64,000 nucleotides of DNA from Bugula neritina (GCA_964035545.1 OZ037765.1:30306004-30370003), one strand, 5' to 3'; positions 39,501-55,600 are shown, counted from the stretch's first letter. Translations and numbers: made by a program. Notes: generated from the letters alone by a model not told the origin.

Positions 39501-42500
39501 CTCCACTTATATTTTTTTTAGCATAACCAGGTTTACATTCTGTTATATTGCAGGTATACGTAACGCCGGTAGTAGCATTGAACTCATCGCCGGGTACATC
39601 TATACACGTTCCTTCGTCACAGAGATTATCCGAACATCCATCAAAATCCTCGTCACATGTACTTCCTTAATAACATAATTTGTCTCATATTGTATAATTG
39701 TTTATTATATGCATTTTCAGGACTAAAATAACATAAAGCCATATGTTTTAGTTGAACAGAAATTATTTTCATATTTAGTTATGAAATGAATTTGAAAATC
39801 TTTTGCGAAAAGGCAATATTTGCAGACTTACCAACATAGCCTGGGTCACAATCACATTCCACTATCCCAAAGCTAGGGTTGGGGTCACCAGAGTCCCGGG
39901 GAGCTAGCTTGTTGAAGTTTGAGAGGCCATTTTGACACAAAGGGCTTAGCCTAACAGAGACTTCAAACACGGGAGAAACGCTAACATTCTGACCAAGGTT
40001 GTCACTTGTAACGGCAATAAACCTGTATGAAAAACAGAACTAATTGCATACAAAATATTCCTAATGTAATTAATAAAACTATGCACTTCATTATTTATCT
40101 AACTTTTTAATGCTGTTACAATAACCTCAAATTTTACAAAATTACAAACTTAAACTATCTATTTAACTGCTGTCAAAAAATCTGATCTTTTTAAGTATTT
40201 AGTCCAATCTCACTTACTTGATAGAAAAGTTGTTGGATTCAGATTGGTAAGCTGACAGATCTTCTGGTATCCAAGTAAAGTTATAATCAGTATCGATTCC
40301 CGTGTACTCAAAGGTGGCTGAGTCGGGTTTAGACAAGACGTAAAGAGTGACGGTGTCATTGCCGGTGTAGTTTGACGAGTAAATAGCTGTGACTGGTTCA
40401 CTCACAGTTGCATTGAAACTACTCATACCCAGAATAAATGGTACAGATGTGCCTGTAGACGATATAACACCGGATTACCTTAAGTTGAAAGGCATAAATA
40501 AAAAAGGGTAAACATTGTAAGAGAAATATTTTTAAATTGATTAAAAAGGTATATCTACAAAATATCTAAAATATAAGTTAGTAGGTGGCAAATCATAAAT
40601 GATATAATAAAAAATATTAATTATTTAATATTTAATTAGTATTTGTAAATATATATGATATGATATGAGCAAATGAATTAATTAAAATCAAGCTGACCTA
40701 AAACTTTCACTTTTTCCTCCACATCGCGTTTTGTGCCGAGAGTCTCAGCTCCGAATCGAGTGTCGTTAGTCATGAATATATCGAATTCGCAGAGCATGTC
40801 GCCATCGCATACAGATATGTCAATATTACTCGTGTCAAGGTCATTTAAAAATAACGGCTCAAAGTTGAGATCAGTGTAAGAAGCAGACGTGAAGCCAAAT
40901 GGATACCAAAAGATGGACTCCGACTCCTTTATTCGCCCTAGACAATGGAAATTTACAAATTGAAATCTTATTAAATTAGAATATTAAATAATTCTATATA
41001 TTATTATATAATTTTTATATTTACAGTTTACAGTTATCTCAACAAGGCCATGAGATACTTTTTTAACTTAGAATGTACATCTTCAGCTTTTTAGTTGATT
41101 CAGCTGTAACTTATGCAACATAACTTCAAACTTGCAAAGTAGAGATGCATAGAATGTTGAAAGCTGAAATGAACAAACTTATGTAAACTTATAAAATATT
41201 AAAATTGTAAAGCACACTTTCCATACAGTTTTTCATCATAGAACTAAATGTTTAAACATATATTATATTATACATGCAGCATATTATATGTATACAACAT
41301 ATCATATATACGATATATTTTACATCAAGCATATTACATGGACACTAGAATATCCAGGTAGTGAGGGCCAGCCATGATCTAGGGGTATACCATACAGTAG
41401 TATATTGCATGTATATATAGTATATTATACAGACAGTATATCATATAGGTAATATATTGAATGTATACATAGTATATTATATAGACAGTATATCATACAG
41501 TAATATATTGCATGTATACATAGTATATTATATAGACAGTATACCATACAGTAGTATATTGCATGTATATATAGTATATTATACAGACAGTATACCATAC
41601 AGTAGTATATTGCATGTATACATAGTATATTATATAGACAGTATATCATATAGGTAATATATTGCATGTATACATAGTATACTATATAGACAGTATATCA
41701 TACAGTAGTATATTGCATGTATACATAGTATATTATATAGACAGTATATCATACATGTTTCTCCGAACTGCTCATGAATGATGCGGTCAGTGCAGTTACT
41801 ATCAGTGACGCACACAAGTCTGCCGCTGCTATCTTGAAAGTCGTTTGTCATATCCCCGTCATAATGGCCGACAAGGCCGTCGACGAAACCCTTCATAGAT
41901 TCTGGTATAAAGCTCTGAATGCTCAGTACACTAACACGCAGGGATATTTCAAAGCTAAACCCTAAAACACAGTGAAAAGGAAGATAACAAAACATGTACT
42001 ATATAATATGCAGAATATAAGTTAGCATTAAAATATTTTATCTCTACAAACTATTAAACGCACACACGCACAAACACACGTATACATACATAAATATAGT
42101 ACATAATACATATAGTATATTACTATATATTATTGTATATTACTACATATTACTGTATATTACTATATATCATTGTATATTACTATATATTATTGTATAT
42201 TACTATATATTATTGTATATTACGATATATATCATTGTATATTACTATATATTATTGTATATTACTGTGTATTACTACATATTACTGTATATTACTAGAT
42301 ATTACTGTATATTACTATATATTATTGTATAATAATATATATTATCATATATTATTGTATATTACTACATATACTTTACCTGAGTCGAAAGAGAAAATGT
42401 ACGTGTTATTAGATAATCTCACGGTAACTCCCTCCCCTCCGTACACTGGACTTTCTGACTCCAGTCTGCTAGATATGAGTAACCCTCCAACTCGTACTTC

Positions 42501-45500
42501 AATTTCTGCATAAGAATAATCACATTACATAATACTCAGTGCCTGATCAGCCTAATCAAAAAATAAATGATCTTGTTTAGATCACTAAATATTCTCCAAC
42601 CATTTTATGGACAAAAATTTAAGTTGCGATTAAAACTTGATAGAAAATTTTTTTGCAATCACTTTGAACTCATTGTTTAGAAAAAAAAACTCTCACTCCC
42701 CCACGTGAGTTGAGTTTAGAAATATGTAATAAGAAATACATACATAACAATTACCAATGAATTAAAAGTTTCACTGCATTGGCTTAAATACAATCAGTTA
42801 TGAAACTAAACTATTTACCTGAGCGATCACTGTTAGTTTCCACATGAACAATATCGGAGAAATTGCCGTCTACTATTGACTGCATAGCAAAAGCCCCAAA
42901 CTGGGTGGCAGGGACGGTGGCGTTGGTAGTCTCACTGGTAGACAGAACCATTCTAGCTTGCATAGTAAAATTATCTGACTTTATCATCCAAAACTCTCCA
43001 ACGGGGTTGAAAGTGTAGAGAAATCCATCAACAGTGAACATGTGTGGGTCACCAAATCCACCAACTATTAATTATAGATTATATGTACATATAGAATATG
43101 TATGTATAGATTATGTATGTATAGAATATATATGTAAATTTATACAAATTTATATATTTAGAAATTTACATTAGGTATATATTCATACATAACTCTTCTA
43201 CTAAGTGCAGAGACAATAATATTATGTTTTACACAAACTTGCGGAAAAACATTAGTGCACCAAAAGTTAGCTGAGGCCCACAGAGTATAATATACAACTC
43301 AATCTGTAGAATGCAGCTGACTTATACTTTGTTCTAGCACAGAATATACCCACCCTATTTGTATGAACATACACACACACACACACAAATACCCTAGTAG
43401 ATAACATGCATAGTTAAAAGAAAAGATAAACACTAGTCATATAAAATGATCATGGTTGTTTTTTAGTATAATTGATTTAAATACTAACAAAATATTCAAC
43501 AAGATAAATTAATCTGCAAATCTGTTTTATATAGCAGACAAAATAACCTTCGCAAACAAATGTGCATAATAACTTGCTAGTATATAAATGATAAAATGTA
43601 GTAACTTACTAGGTCTTGGTGGTCGGTAGAACAAACAGTTGTCCACAGGTCTGAAAATTCTGAAGAACGAACAGAAGTCTGAGAGAACACAGCAATGTAG
43701 AAATGGCAGGAGATCTTGTGACTCATAAGATCTGGGGTTTATCAACTTGTGGTTGGCAATGGGGTAGCCCGCCCCCGCAGGGTCAGTTATCAGTGCTCCA
43801 AAAATTCCATCATAGCAGCATTTCTACAGAGATAGACAACCTAGATTGACACTATGATAAAATTGTATAGCATACGTGTAGACATATAATATGTTAATAT
43901 ATGATGAAAATATTGGCACATAAGGTTTAATAGAAAATACAGGCTGCAGGAAGTGGTAAAAAATGTTTTATCATCTTTGTTTTATGGGTTTTGCTTAAAA
44001 ACTTCTAGTGACGTCATCAATTTGCTCATTTCTTTTATACAAAATTTATACCAATATAATAATCTATAATCTATAAATAAACTAATATAGAACAAACTTG
44101 TGCTAATGCTTATCAATGCCTCTAAGATTAAGACTTGTAACATAAATAGTATAAAATATATTTTAGTAACAAAACTGTTGCATAATAAAGGCCTGGTCAT
44201 ACACTCGTGAGAATCACACGAAACCGTCTATTTGACACGAAAACACAATCGTACGAGAAAATTTGATGGAAGTCAAACAAAATTGTCTCTGTTAGGTGTA
44301 CACAACAAAGACGATGGACGAAAAATCACAATCAACGATAAGCACCATTTGATTAGTCAATAGAATTTTAGCAACAGTGATCATTTCATTTTTATCACGT
44401 TTCTCTGTTTGGCAATTTTCTGCTGTTTGTATCTCATGCAAGACTCATTAATGAACTACTTATTATGTGTTTCGTCAGATGAGTGTGTGGCTGGTCATCC
44501 CGAGAGGATAACTCACGAAAATCGTCACATTAGTTTCGTGTGATTGCCACGAGCGTGAGGCCAGGCCTTAGCACATTTCTACAGCCTAATTATCAATGGC
44601 AATGCTTCACAATGCACAAGTCAATTTATGGGACGAAAGAGAAAAGTTTTAGTAAAGCTGAACTATTGAGAGAAAAAAACAATTGTTCAAAATATGAAGC
44701 AATTTGAAGAAATACAAAAGGAATTAGACAAGTGAGCAACATCTATTGTAGTGAATACAAACCTGAAAGTATGAGGTCCATCCTTGAAAAATAGAATACT
44801 GCCATCTCCGAGTGAAACTGTAGGCGCAATCATCATTTGGATCGTAGTAAAAGCTTTGATCAATCCAAGCATTGTATCTGTTACATGGACAAGGGACAGC
44901 TAGAGAACCGGCCAGGCCGTAGGGGAAGAGGTAACGGGCCTGGTTAAGGAACCAGTTGATACACTCAGTCTCGGCTCTTCTAACAATCCCTGAAGCCACC
45001 TCAAACACCCATCTCCCTCTGATCCCTTTAAACAAACATGGTACTAAATAGAGTCTGCATGCAATGACAATGAGGGCATAACCTCTAGTTATAAACTACG
45101 CAGTTTTCTAGTTGAGTTTTCTAGAATTAAGTAATATGGTGCTACAGTGAATAAAATATTAATAAAAATTTACCACGAAGTACTGAGATATTCAACTGAC
45201 TCAAGCTGAAAGTTTAGGCTTTTAAGTCTTTTCAATGTATAGGTTGTGTGTTGCAGTGGCTAAGTTGCAATAATTACTAATAGCTTTATAATACCACGGC
45301 TTTGAGAACCAACTGAAAATGTCATTAAGCAAGCAATTGGAAATCCTAAATCAATTCAAGGCATGTTTGCACAAAATTTAGCATAAAACAAAACTTTTTG
45401 AGTGTAAAACCCCTAAGCAGTCTATAGATGACAGCTTAGATATATATGAATATTTTAATACTGGGTAGATCAAGCATGTCAGGGATTCTTTAATGGAAAC

Positions 45501-48500
45501 TCATTTTGAGGGGTAAGACAACTCCTAACACACTTACCAGTATTCGAACGAGCTCTGTCGAGTTGATCCATTCCGGGTAAACCAGATCTATAGTAAGTAA
45601 ACTTAGTTTCCCCAAAAATATCTTTGGCGTTGTATCCCATATAAACGCGTCTAATATTGTAGGGTTGTAATACCAACTGGCCCCCAGGGTAGATATACAT
45701 TGCATACGTCTTAGATCCATCCGTTACAATTGTACATTGGTATGATAGAGCCTACAAATTACACACCAGTAACATATTTACTTGAATAACAAATACACAA
45801 ATAATTCTATACCCCATGTTTCACCAAATTAGCATTAATCAAAAAAACCTACTGAATTGAGTTTGATAGATTTGTAAATTTAGCTCTGATTCTTTATAAA
45901 AACGCCAATATATCTTAGGAAGGAATTTAAAGCAACTAAAAATGATTAAAAAATAAATTTAAAATCAATAAACTAAACTAATGCTGTAAATTAAAATAAA
46001 ACAGTTGACTGTTGAAAAAAAATACTGTCAGACTTTGTAACAAATACTTTAAAAAACGTTTTAATAGAAAAACTAAATTGCATCACTAAGGTCCTATCCC
46101 ACCAAGCCTTTGCATCGGATTAACCTTTCAAAAATGGCAAAACAAGGCAAGACCCATTATAATAGAAAAGGGTTACAAAGCTTAGAAAACCCTCAAAAAT
46201 TTCAAAGTGTAACAAAAACTTCAGCTAGAAAAGTAACTCAAACCAATGAAGATAGTATGAGTTTCAGATTCAAAGTTTAATTTTTTATAGATTAAGTTTT
46301 GCCCAATGTACGATCCTTTTCTGTATTTAAAATAAATGCTGAAATTGAGGTAATTTTAATTGAGTTGGATGAAGAGATAACAAAGGGCATCACCTCTAAT
46401 TCATAATAATCATCGTATGGTGTAGGAACAGCACTTTTCCAGTGCACAACCAAAGCATAAGAGGGATCAAAGGTGGAAAGTACTTTATCCGAACTCCTTA
46501 GCAGTATCATTATTTCTTCCAGCGCCCTTACCGCCTCTTCTTGGAGTTCAGTATCGATAACCGTCTTGTCAAACTCGCTGATGGTAAGCTGCACTAGACT
46601 ATTAAAATTCAAGCCAATAAAAATAGCATAAATTTCAATACAGCGGCCAGATAAAACAAAAAAATCCAATTTCGACTGACAAAAAATATAGTTTTATTTA
46701 AGTGCTTTAAGTCACTAGTATAATATATAATTATATCATATTCTTTGAATTAAGGTTGAGTCGAGACAATATTTCAACCAATTGCATACTTACTCTTTGG
46801 AAACAGGACTAATGCTTTCTCCACCCAGATCTTGTCTTAACCAGAAAGGAGCTAAGGCAGGAACTGGTAGTAGAGGTGATTCTAGATCAATCGGTATTCT
46901 ACCAACGAATGGTGAGCCGAAGGATATGATCCCATTTGTGGATATCTGCAAAACAAGCTGGTAGTAAAATCTGCAGCTAAATAGAAAGAACTTACTTTTA
47001 TTTAGCATTTATAGTAAATATTATATACTATAGCTTCTCTAAGCTTGAAAGTATATATATGCTCAAAAAAAGGTTGAAAATATAATTACACTTTCAGTGA
47101 ATTTCATATTGATTTTACAAAGTTTTCTAATAACAATATAGATACATTTTTAAATAAAACGTTTTAAAGTGCTTGCAAAAAATCTTACCAAAAATGTATA
47201 TTTCATTTAGTACCTACATTTCATTCAATACTTACCTTTCATTTAGCATTTACATTTTGTTAAGTACTTGCAGTTCATTTAATACTTACGTGAATACTTC
47301 TATATCTACTCGTTCCAAAGGGTAACCCTTTAGGAAGGGCTCCATCAGAGACTGTATACCCAATAGTTATATCAGCAATGTTGATTGCAATAAAAGCATT
47401 GGAAGCTTGTGGAGATATAATTATATCTAAAATGAAATCAATCAGTGAGCAGACAACTTCAGTTTGAAGAGGTGAGTACTGAAGAGTTGAAGTGAAATAT
47501 GTGTCAAAATCTAGAAGGTTCTTCTAACAGATATATTCTAAAGAATCTCCTCCCAAATAGCAAACACTGCTCTTCTTAACAATTGATTTGAGTGGCAGCG
47601 CTTAATCCATCAAACACACATTACCACTACCTTTAGACTGCCTAAGTGAGTGGATAATTAGCCCACTACAGCCACCTATCTGACTGGCTTATGAAACCTT
47701 ATGTAGAATGCAGCCTGTTAGTTTATAAACTAGCTCAACATTACACTATATATTAGAAATTATGAAACAAATGTAATTGCTATAAAATGCAGATTAACAA
47801 AGATATTTAGTTACGACAAAATTAAAAATAATTAGGTTGTGTTGCATCTATTTTGTCTTGTTACATTTTCAATAAAACTTTGAAAAATATGAGCCAGAAA
47901 AAATAAACATTTGCATTTTTAGATAAGAAGCAAAGTATAAAATAATGATAATTACTAGTCATAAGATGTACTGCAGACGTACCTTTACATGCACTGGCAG
48001 ACGTGGAGCCAGTTTCATCAGTACTTCTTCCTGCGCCACATGAAGTACACAACTCAGTTCCGCTGCTCTCCTTGTATGTACCGTATGGACACGGATCACA
48101 CCGGTCTTGTGTTTGAGCTTCCTCCCCGGCAGGACAACTTCCTGTTTGAGAACCAACAATTGTACTATACGAGATGTTTACACGAGTTACAACTTTCACA
48201 CAGTCAGCATTTGGGTCCAAAGGTTATAGCTTTTACTGAGTTTATATTAGTTGGCTACTAATTAATATACTTTTAGAATATAAACAATTAGGTAAAGGTA
48301 AACAATGGACAAGTAGGAGGAAATGTTAGTAAGCTAACTAGACTTGATGCACTTTTGTATGCATGATTTCCAAAAAATAAACAATTTGATTTTCAGATTA
48401 ACATTCAATGAATATTAATGAAAGCACTTTTATACTGACATTGATAAAATCTATATGATCATTTTTCTAATGTTTGTTATTGAATGTAGTGTGAGACTTT

Positions 48501-51500
48501 CAACAAAAGAACTTTTTTATTGCCTACAATTTAGCTAAACCGGTTTTGGCAGTTTATTGCATCATGTCTCAAAGAGAAGTAGATGTAGGTAGACCAATCC
48601 TTATAAGATATAAATGAACACCCATTATTAACATAGTTCCACCGCTCTATCAAAACAACAAGTGCTTGTGTTATAATTATTGTTATTTCCATTTTGTTGC
48701 ATTGTATTACTAATTACTATCATTATGAAATAGCGTAAAGTGTTGCTGATGCAGCTACAATGTGAAGAGCCATAGGTGTGAAAACAATTTTATAATTTCA
48801 CACTTATAGCAGCCTCAGCATTCACCAAATAGTAATAATAGTTCATTAACTCTTTCAGCAACTGCTTACCCCACAGCTGGCAACAGTACTCAGGCATTCA
48901 AAGGGTTCTTATTACACACTACTTGCCCAACTAGTATCTAATACACTTACTTATGCAGTTGATGCCGTCACCAACGTAATCTTGCTGGCACACGCAACCC
49001 TCTGATGAGCAGATGCTGTAATCTGAACATGACAGCGTCTCAGTCGCAATGCTGTCAGCTCCAGAGCAAGTGTATTTACTAGAGCAGAACATGTGGTACC
49101 ATGCCTCTCCAATCTGTTTAATTATAAAGTTACATATGTATATATGTATATGTATTACACACACTCGCCACGCACACACACACACATATATATATATTTA
49201 TATACACAAGTCAGTATGAACAAAATATCATATTTGCACTGCCATATCTACATTGTTAATCTGCAAGATTGTGCTTGGTGTAGACTTTCAAGATCATAAT
49301 ATCTCCTTAGAATGCTAGTATCCTGTAACGCTACTCTCTAGCACAATTTGCAGTTTACATATTTTGATATTTTCATCCCAATACTTGCCCCCCCCCCCCC
49401 CAAAGCACAATAGGGCCAAAGAAGACTGATTAAACTGGGGGTGCTAGATTTCTCCTGTTGAAACGTTTATTTGTATCTTTTCCATTTATAATATTGAATA
49501 TAGTGAAAGTAAAGATAAATGAAAGATAAAAAAGATCTCTAAGGTTAAATAAACAGATTAAAAGATTTTCATATGTAAATAAATTTCTGGTGGATAAAAA
49601 ACAATCCAATAGGTACATTGAAAACTTATTTCTAAGGAGCTTTCTCTTCCCAAATAAGCTAATAATATTACTACAAAATTAACCATGCAAAGATTAACTG
49701 TCACAAGATGAAGCATCTAGACTCTAGAGTCTCATATAGCAAATAGTTTTGATATCATAACTTGTTCAGGACTACCAAGCGTACAACCACAAACACAACT
49801 AATGTCAATTAGTCCAAATAATGAGTATGCAGCTCAGATTGTTTTCTTTAGGATTACCTGACTATGAGTAAAAAGAATTGTTTAAATGCACTGATGAGAA
49901 TTGCAATAATGATATCACGTATGATCTTCATACAGAATGTTATCTAAATAAAAGATAATAGCACTAAGAGAGTAAGGTGTATAACTCTAACCACAGCAGC
50001 AACGGTTAGCTTAAATGAAAAATATTCCGTTGGTTTTTCAGTTTCCCAACTACTTGCTAAAATGGTAACAACACTTAGTACATCTATGAGCCTCAGTAGC
50101 TACTGTAGGAAGAGAATTTAGTAAAATAGAATAGATACACTTTAAATAGTAACTTGAAATCCATGTATTAAACAAAGGAAGAAATTGTATGCCTTCCTAT
50201 TGTACAACTGAATGAAATTTAAAGTTGTGGATAAATTGTAGAACTGAATAACAAGGTAGCAGATGAAAGATAATGATAAATTATGACAAAAAAACCACAA
50301 TATGTGTTTTTTAGTATAGTATTATGTGGTATGTATAGTATATATTATGTGGCATATATAATATAATACTATATATAGTATATATTATGTGGCATATATA
50401 GTATATATTATTATATAGTATATATAGTATAGTATTATGTGGTATGTATAGTATATATTATGTGGCATATATAATATAATAATATATATAGTATATATTA
50501 CAGTATATATTATGTGGTCCATATCTTTAGCCATAAAGTCTATAACATGTTGACTATCCTATCTACATTGCTATACACTACCTTATGTCATGCCATACAA
50601 CACCTATACAATGCAATGTATGAATTCACACCTTATAATATCTTCCAGTGCTTGGGTCAGTGCAGCCACAACTTGAAGTAGAAACACAACTACTTCCTTC
50701 CTTAGACTCACTATCTAGACAGACGCAGCCATCTAGACCAGTCTGGTCGCACCTGTCAGTGGCCAAGCCACATACGTTGGGACAGTATGGTCCATCTGTG
50801 CTGTATGTACTACCACCAGTACAAGAAAGGGCTGGAAAACCAACAGTTGTGACTTTATGTAACTATTCAATGAGAATTTCGAACTAAAATATTGGTTACT
50901 GGGATTTGAGAAGGTCACTCTTATACCAAATTTACAAAAAATAATTGTCAAGTTGCTTTACATTATGAAAATATTGTAAGAACTTAGCCTTGAACTTAAT
51001 GCAACTAATATTTAAAATACTTGAACATAAAGTATTTTAACTGTTTTTTTTCCAAAACAAAGTATGAGTACTTGATATTATTGTAACAAACAAATATCAG
51101 CAGAAAATCTGATTTTCTAAAATGTACTGTCTAGTTAATCCCCACTCAATATTTATAGTTTTGCATTTTTTGCACTCCACCAGAAATTGTCAAGTTGACC
51201 AGTTCTACAAAGAGCTTTTGAGAAAAAAATTATGCGCATGACTCTATTTATAAATTCGACAAGGTCTACTTCTCCTTTGCATCAAAAATAAACTTTTCCT
51301 TAAATATAATTATTCCAGCAAACTTACGTGCAGAATAATCTTGTCTCCAATTAGTGCCAATAGAAGAATTATATTTTTTACAAATATCTACGAACACCTC
51401 AGTGATAGCATTCAAAGCTGTTTTGGCCAAGGCATCGCTCCTTGCACAGTTACTCAAGTCTAAAAAAGTATTGAAGTTACTACGGTTGTTGCATTAAACT

Positions 51501-52618
51501 AACTTCTCCATCTAAATTAAAATATTTTGTTTTGATGATACATCGTCCGTTCAAATAACCCATACTTGCTTTTTTTCTCATTAAAAAGTGAAATAGCAGC
51601 AACATGTATTTTTGAAAAGTAATCATTTACCATATTGCTTTTTAAATATCAATAGTAAATAATAAATAGTAATAGTAAATATCAATAGTAAATAGAATTA
51701 AAACAAAAGCATCATTAAGCATATATTTGAAATTTGGTAAATTGTAGACTACCAGCAGATTTGATCAAATAAAACAACACAAGCCAACATCAAATTTATT
51801 TCTTTATTTTTGAGTACCATAAATGGCTTCAACTAAAGGGATGTTGATTTAAGTGCAATGGTTGATATATTGAGATAGCCTAAGTTCTTTAATTTTTGGA
51901 TAAATATTGCTTTGGGCTGCAGGTTGAAATTCTTCCAAGTACTACATTCATAATTTAGAACACAGGCTTTTCTCAAATTCTCCATCACTGCACCTATGTA
52001 CCTCGATGCCTGAATTAGAAAAAACCCGAAAAACATACAAGGAAAAAAGTTTATGGTAAATGTACAAAAAAATAGCACTCACTGTCTTCGCAGGAGCTGG
52101 TGGTGTTCTCACTGGGTATGGAAGTCAAATAGTTCTCACAATAATCATAAACACAGATACCGTAGAAGCTATTGGTCAGTGAAGTCTGACTCACTACACA
52201 ATCGGAGAACTCCGCACTCCCGCTTCCTTTGTAAACTCCGCACAATTCTGGTCCAAGTAATATCAACTCCTCATCCTCCACTCTCTCGCAGGAGGATGCG
52301 TAGAATGGGGCAATAATCTGACCTTGATATTCTCTAAAACAGTGAAAAAAAGGAAGTTAATTTTGGTTTACGGAAATAATTTCTCACCAATAATAAATAA
52401 ACCAATTTTTATATTCATAATGATTTCTCGGAGCCACACAATAAAGTAATTAAACATTTAATTAATTCTAGTTTATTCAGATTTACTGGCATACAACACA
52501 TAAATATTAACAATTAATTGAATTTGTAATTCAGTTTGGTTTTTAATCCTGCAGTGAGAATCCTACTTAGTAAAATATTGTTCACAACAAAACTATATAA
52601 TATATAGTTTTGTTGTTT

Positions 52619-52657
<39 letters not shown>

Positions 52658-55600
52658 CTAGCGAACTGAAATTGTAATCTAATCATATTACGTAAATATT
52701 ATATGCACTACTAAGCTACTTAGAGGCCATGAGGTAATACCTACCTTGTGAGGTATGACTGAGCAATAAGAGCGTTCCGTCTTTGCACATCAACTCCGTC
52801 TGGTACTGATGAGCCATTAGCCAGAAGTAGGTCATCGGCAGCGTTATCATTGTAGTTACCGCAAAGACCACGGACATAGGACTTATACGAAGATGGTAAT
52901 GTAAGTGTAACCGTGTTTGACGAGGTTATAGAAACCCTGATGACATCAGGAGACGATTGAATAGCTATTTCTCTACCTCTTGTACCAAAGTATACCATCA
53001 AGTTCCCGTTAGCTGTTGATATTGAGTCAATCACCGCATCCTCATCAACCTAGCAAGTTTATGCATTAAAATAACATTATAATATACAACTATAAAAACT
53101 AATTGATATTAACACATTAAAAATTGCTTTTATTACAATTAACTTCATTTCATAAATTTGAAGTTTATTCACTCAATATTCAAATAGACATGCTGCCTAA
53201 AACTTTCGATTGTTATCAATACAAAAGTACAAGTTTGCACCATCATCTGATCAAATTGATTTAATGCAAAAATGGCACAAGTATAATAATGACACAGGTA
53301 ATAATGACATAACAGGTAGTAATGGCACAAATAGAAAAGTAGGTAAAAATGGCACACTAATGGCAAATTTTCCCAACCTCAAACTCAAACCCCCATCCCC
53401 AAACCTAAACTCCCTATTCCAAGCCCCCAACCACCACTCCAAACTCTAATATTGAAAATATCTATTTTTACCTACTTTTCCATTTGTGCCATTATTACTG
53501 GACATCAATTAAATTAGACTTACCGAGGCAGTTTGATCTGCACAGATTTTTGCAGTGTAAGTGTTCTCATATACAGCCAAAACACACTTCACTTGTGATG
53601 CAGAATCCTCGTTAGAGTATTTATTTTCATTTGATATCACAATTTCAAATTTTGATTGTAATAGCCACGAGGGGCCATATGTGGATGCTATTACAAATGC
53701 CAAGTCAGAATTGAAGTCAATGATTTGCCGATCAAATGTGTATACGTGCTGTGTGCCAAAGACATAGCAGCTCTTGTCCTCACATCTAGCGCCTACAGAA
53801 GAGTTACCAATCTATTAATACCAGCTAGGCTGAGAGATATGTCAACTTAGACTGTGGCTCTTCTTATTTTAATAGCTTTAGTGTGGCTGTCACAGCAATC
53901 ACCCATGCCAGTTTAAAAACAAAAATGGGAACACCCTCTTTGGAAAATGCCTCTAGGAAATTTGATAATTCTGAAAAATGTTTTACTAGGAATTGTGCTA
54001 CCAAATCGGCAAAAACAAAAACTTGAAAGCAAATGTACTAAAGTTTGTTAAAATGCTGACATAGCTAACCTCTATTTAAATAGGTTTTGGGGCAACGAAT
54101 AACTGCATTATTATTCAATATCATGCGAATAATTGTCATTATGACATGCATGACATTATGTTAACACTCATTACAATATATATTGATTATTGAGATATAT
54201 TAATAATGACATCGTGATGAACCAAAGGTTTTGTTATTTATTTATTTTCAGACCAGCAAATAAATACAAAGAATACTATGTTGATTAAAGTTTCCAAGCT
54301 ACTGAGTCTATTGTAGTGAACTGTATAGATGAAAGTGGCGTTAGTTCCTTAGAATTAGATGAATGAACTTTATACGATTCAATTAACTCATGAATTTATA
54401 AAGGTATAGAGGCATAGAAATAACAGTACCACAGGTAGCCCAGGAATGTACAAGCCGGTAATATAATAGAAAATAAGTTGAAAAGACCAGAGAACAACAA
54501 TTGCAGAATAACTCAAAGTGTATTAAGTAGTAGTAGTAGTAGTAGTTAGTAGCACCTGTTACAGCAGCTGGAAGAGTGAATGTAAAACAAGCGATAAGCA
54601 GACCACATTTAGATAAGTGCATAATAAAATATTTGGCCCCAGTTTGAATCATTCTTTTAGCCTGCTCAAATATACTGTATATATATACTGTATAGGCTGT
54701 ATATATACTGTATAGGCTGTATATACACTGTATAGGCTGTATATATACTGTATATATACTGTATAGGCTGTATATATACTGTATATATACTGTATAGGCT
54801 GTATATATACTGTATATATACTGTATAGGCTGTATATATACTATATAGGCTGTATATATACTGTATAGGCTGTATATATACTGTATAGGCTGTATATATA
54901 CTGTATAGGCTGTATATATACTGTATAGGCTGTATATATACTGTATAAGCTGTATATATACTGCATAGGCTGTATGTATACAGTATAGGCTGTATGTATA
55001 CTGTATAGGCTGTATGTATACTGTATAGGCTGTATATATACTGTATAGGCTGTATATATACTGTATAGACTGTATATATACTGTATAGGCTGTATATATA
55101 CTGTATAGGCTGTATATATACTGTATAGGCTGTATATATACTGTATAGGCTGTATATATACTGTATAGGCTGTATATATACTATATAGGCTGTATATATA
55201 CTGTATAGGCTGTATATATACTGTATAGGCTGTATATATACTGTATATATACTGTATAGGCTGTATATATACTGTATAGGCTGTATATATACTGTATAGG
55301 CTGTATATATACTATATAGGCTGTATATATACTGTATAGGCTGTATATATACTGTATAGGCTGTATATATACTGTATATATACTGTATAGGCTGTATATA
55401 TACTGTATAGGCTGTATATACTTAGAAGGAAGTTGGAAATCAATGTACTAACATTCAAAGCCATCATAGTATTTGAAACTATAAATGACACAACAACTGT
55501 ATAATATTTAGAAAGAACATATTTTTATGTCTTTTATACCAATGCTTAATTTCTAACATCACAGAAGTGAAAACAGTAATGACTGAATATATATTAAGTC

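Larger units (their letters stand above)
40698..43064 (-). other. Mucin-like protein: second VWD domain (residues about 912-1184)
   Basis: Four exons. The start [20 protein letters not shown] is the canonical G-D-P-H-x-x-T-x-D-G motif. [21 protein letters not shown]-like sequence at exon 17 is the Ca-loop region of mucin-4 VWDs. FGETWRI spans the exon 17/18 junction, and [11 protein letters not shown] closes the domain. The exon 17 donor continues straight into a 51-bp minisatellite. Confidence 0.88.

Noticed and set aside
49389-49402. Run of about 14 C
   Set aside because: A homopolymer with no associated feature; possibly a sequencing-sensitive tract.
51836-52011. Open frame after an acceptor-like CAG, ending in a stop, between exons 4 and 5 of the mucin-like gene
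   Set aside because: The phase left by exon 4 (one base) puts this block in a frame with an early stop. Exon 5 at 51328-51459 fits phase and C8 homology. An alternative terminal exon cannot be excluded but is unsupported.
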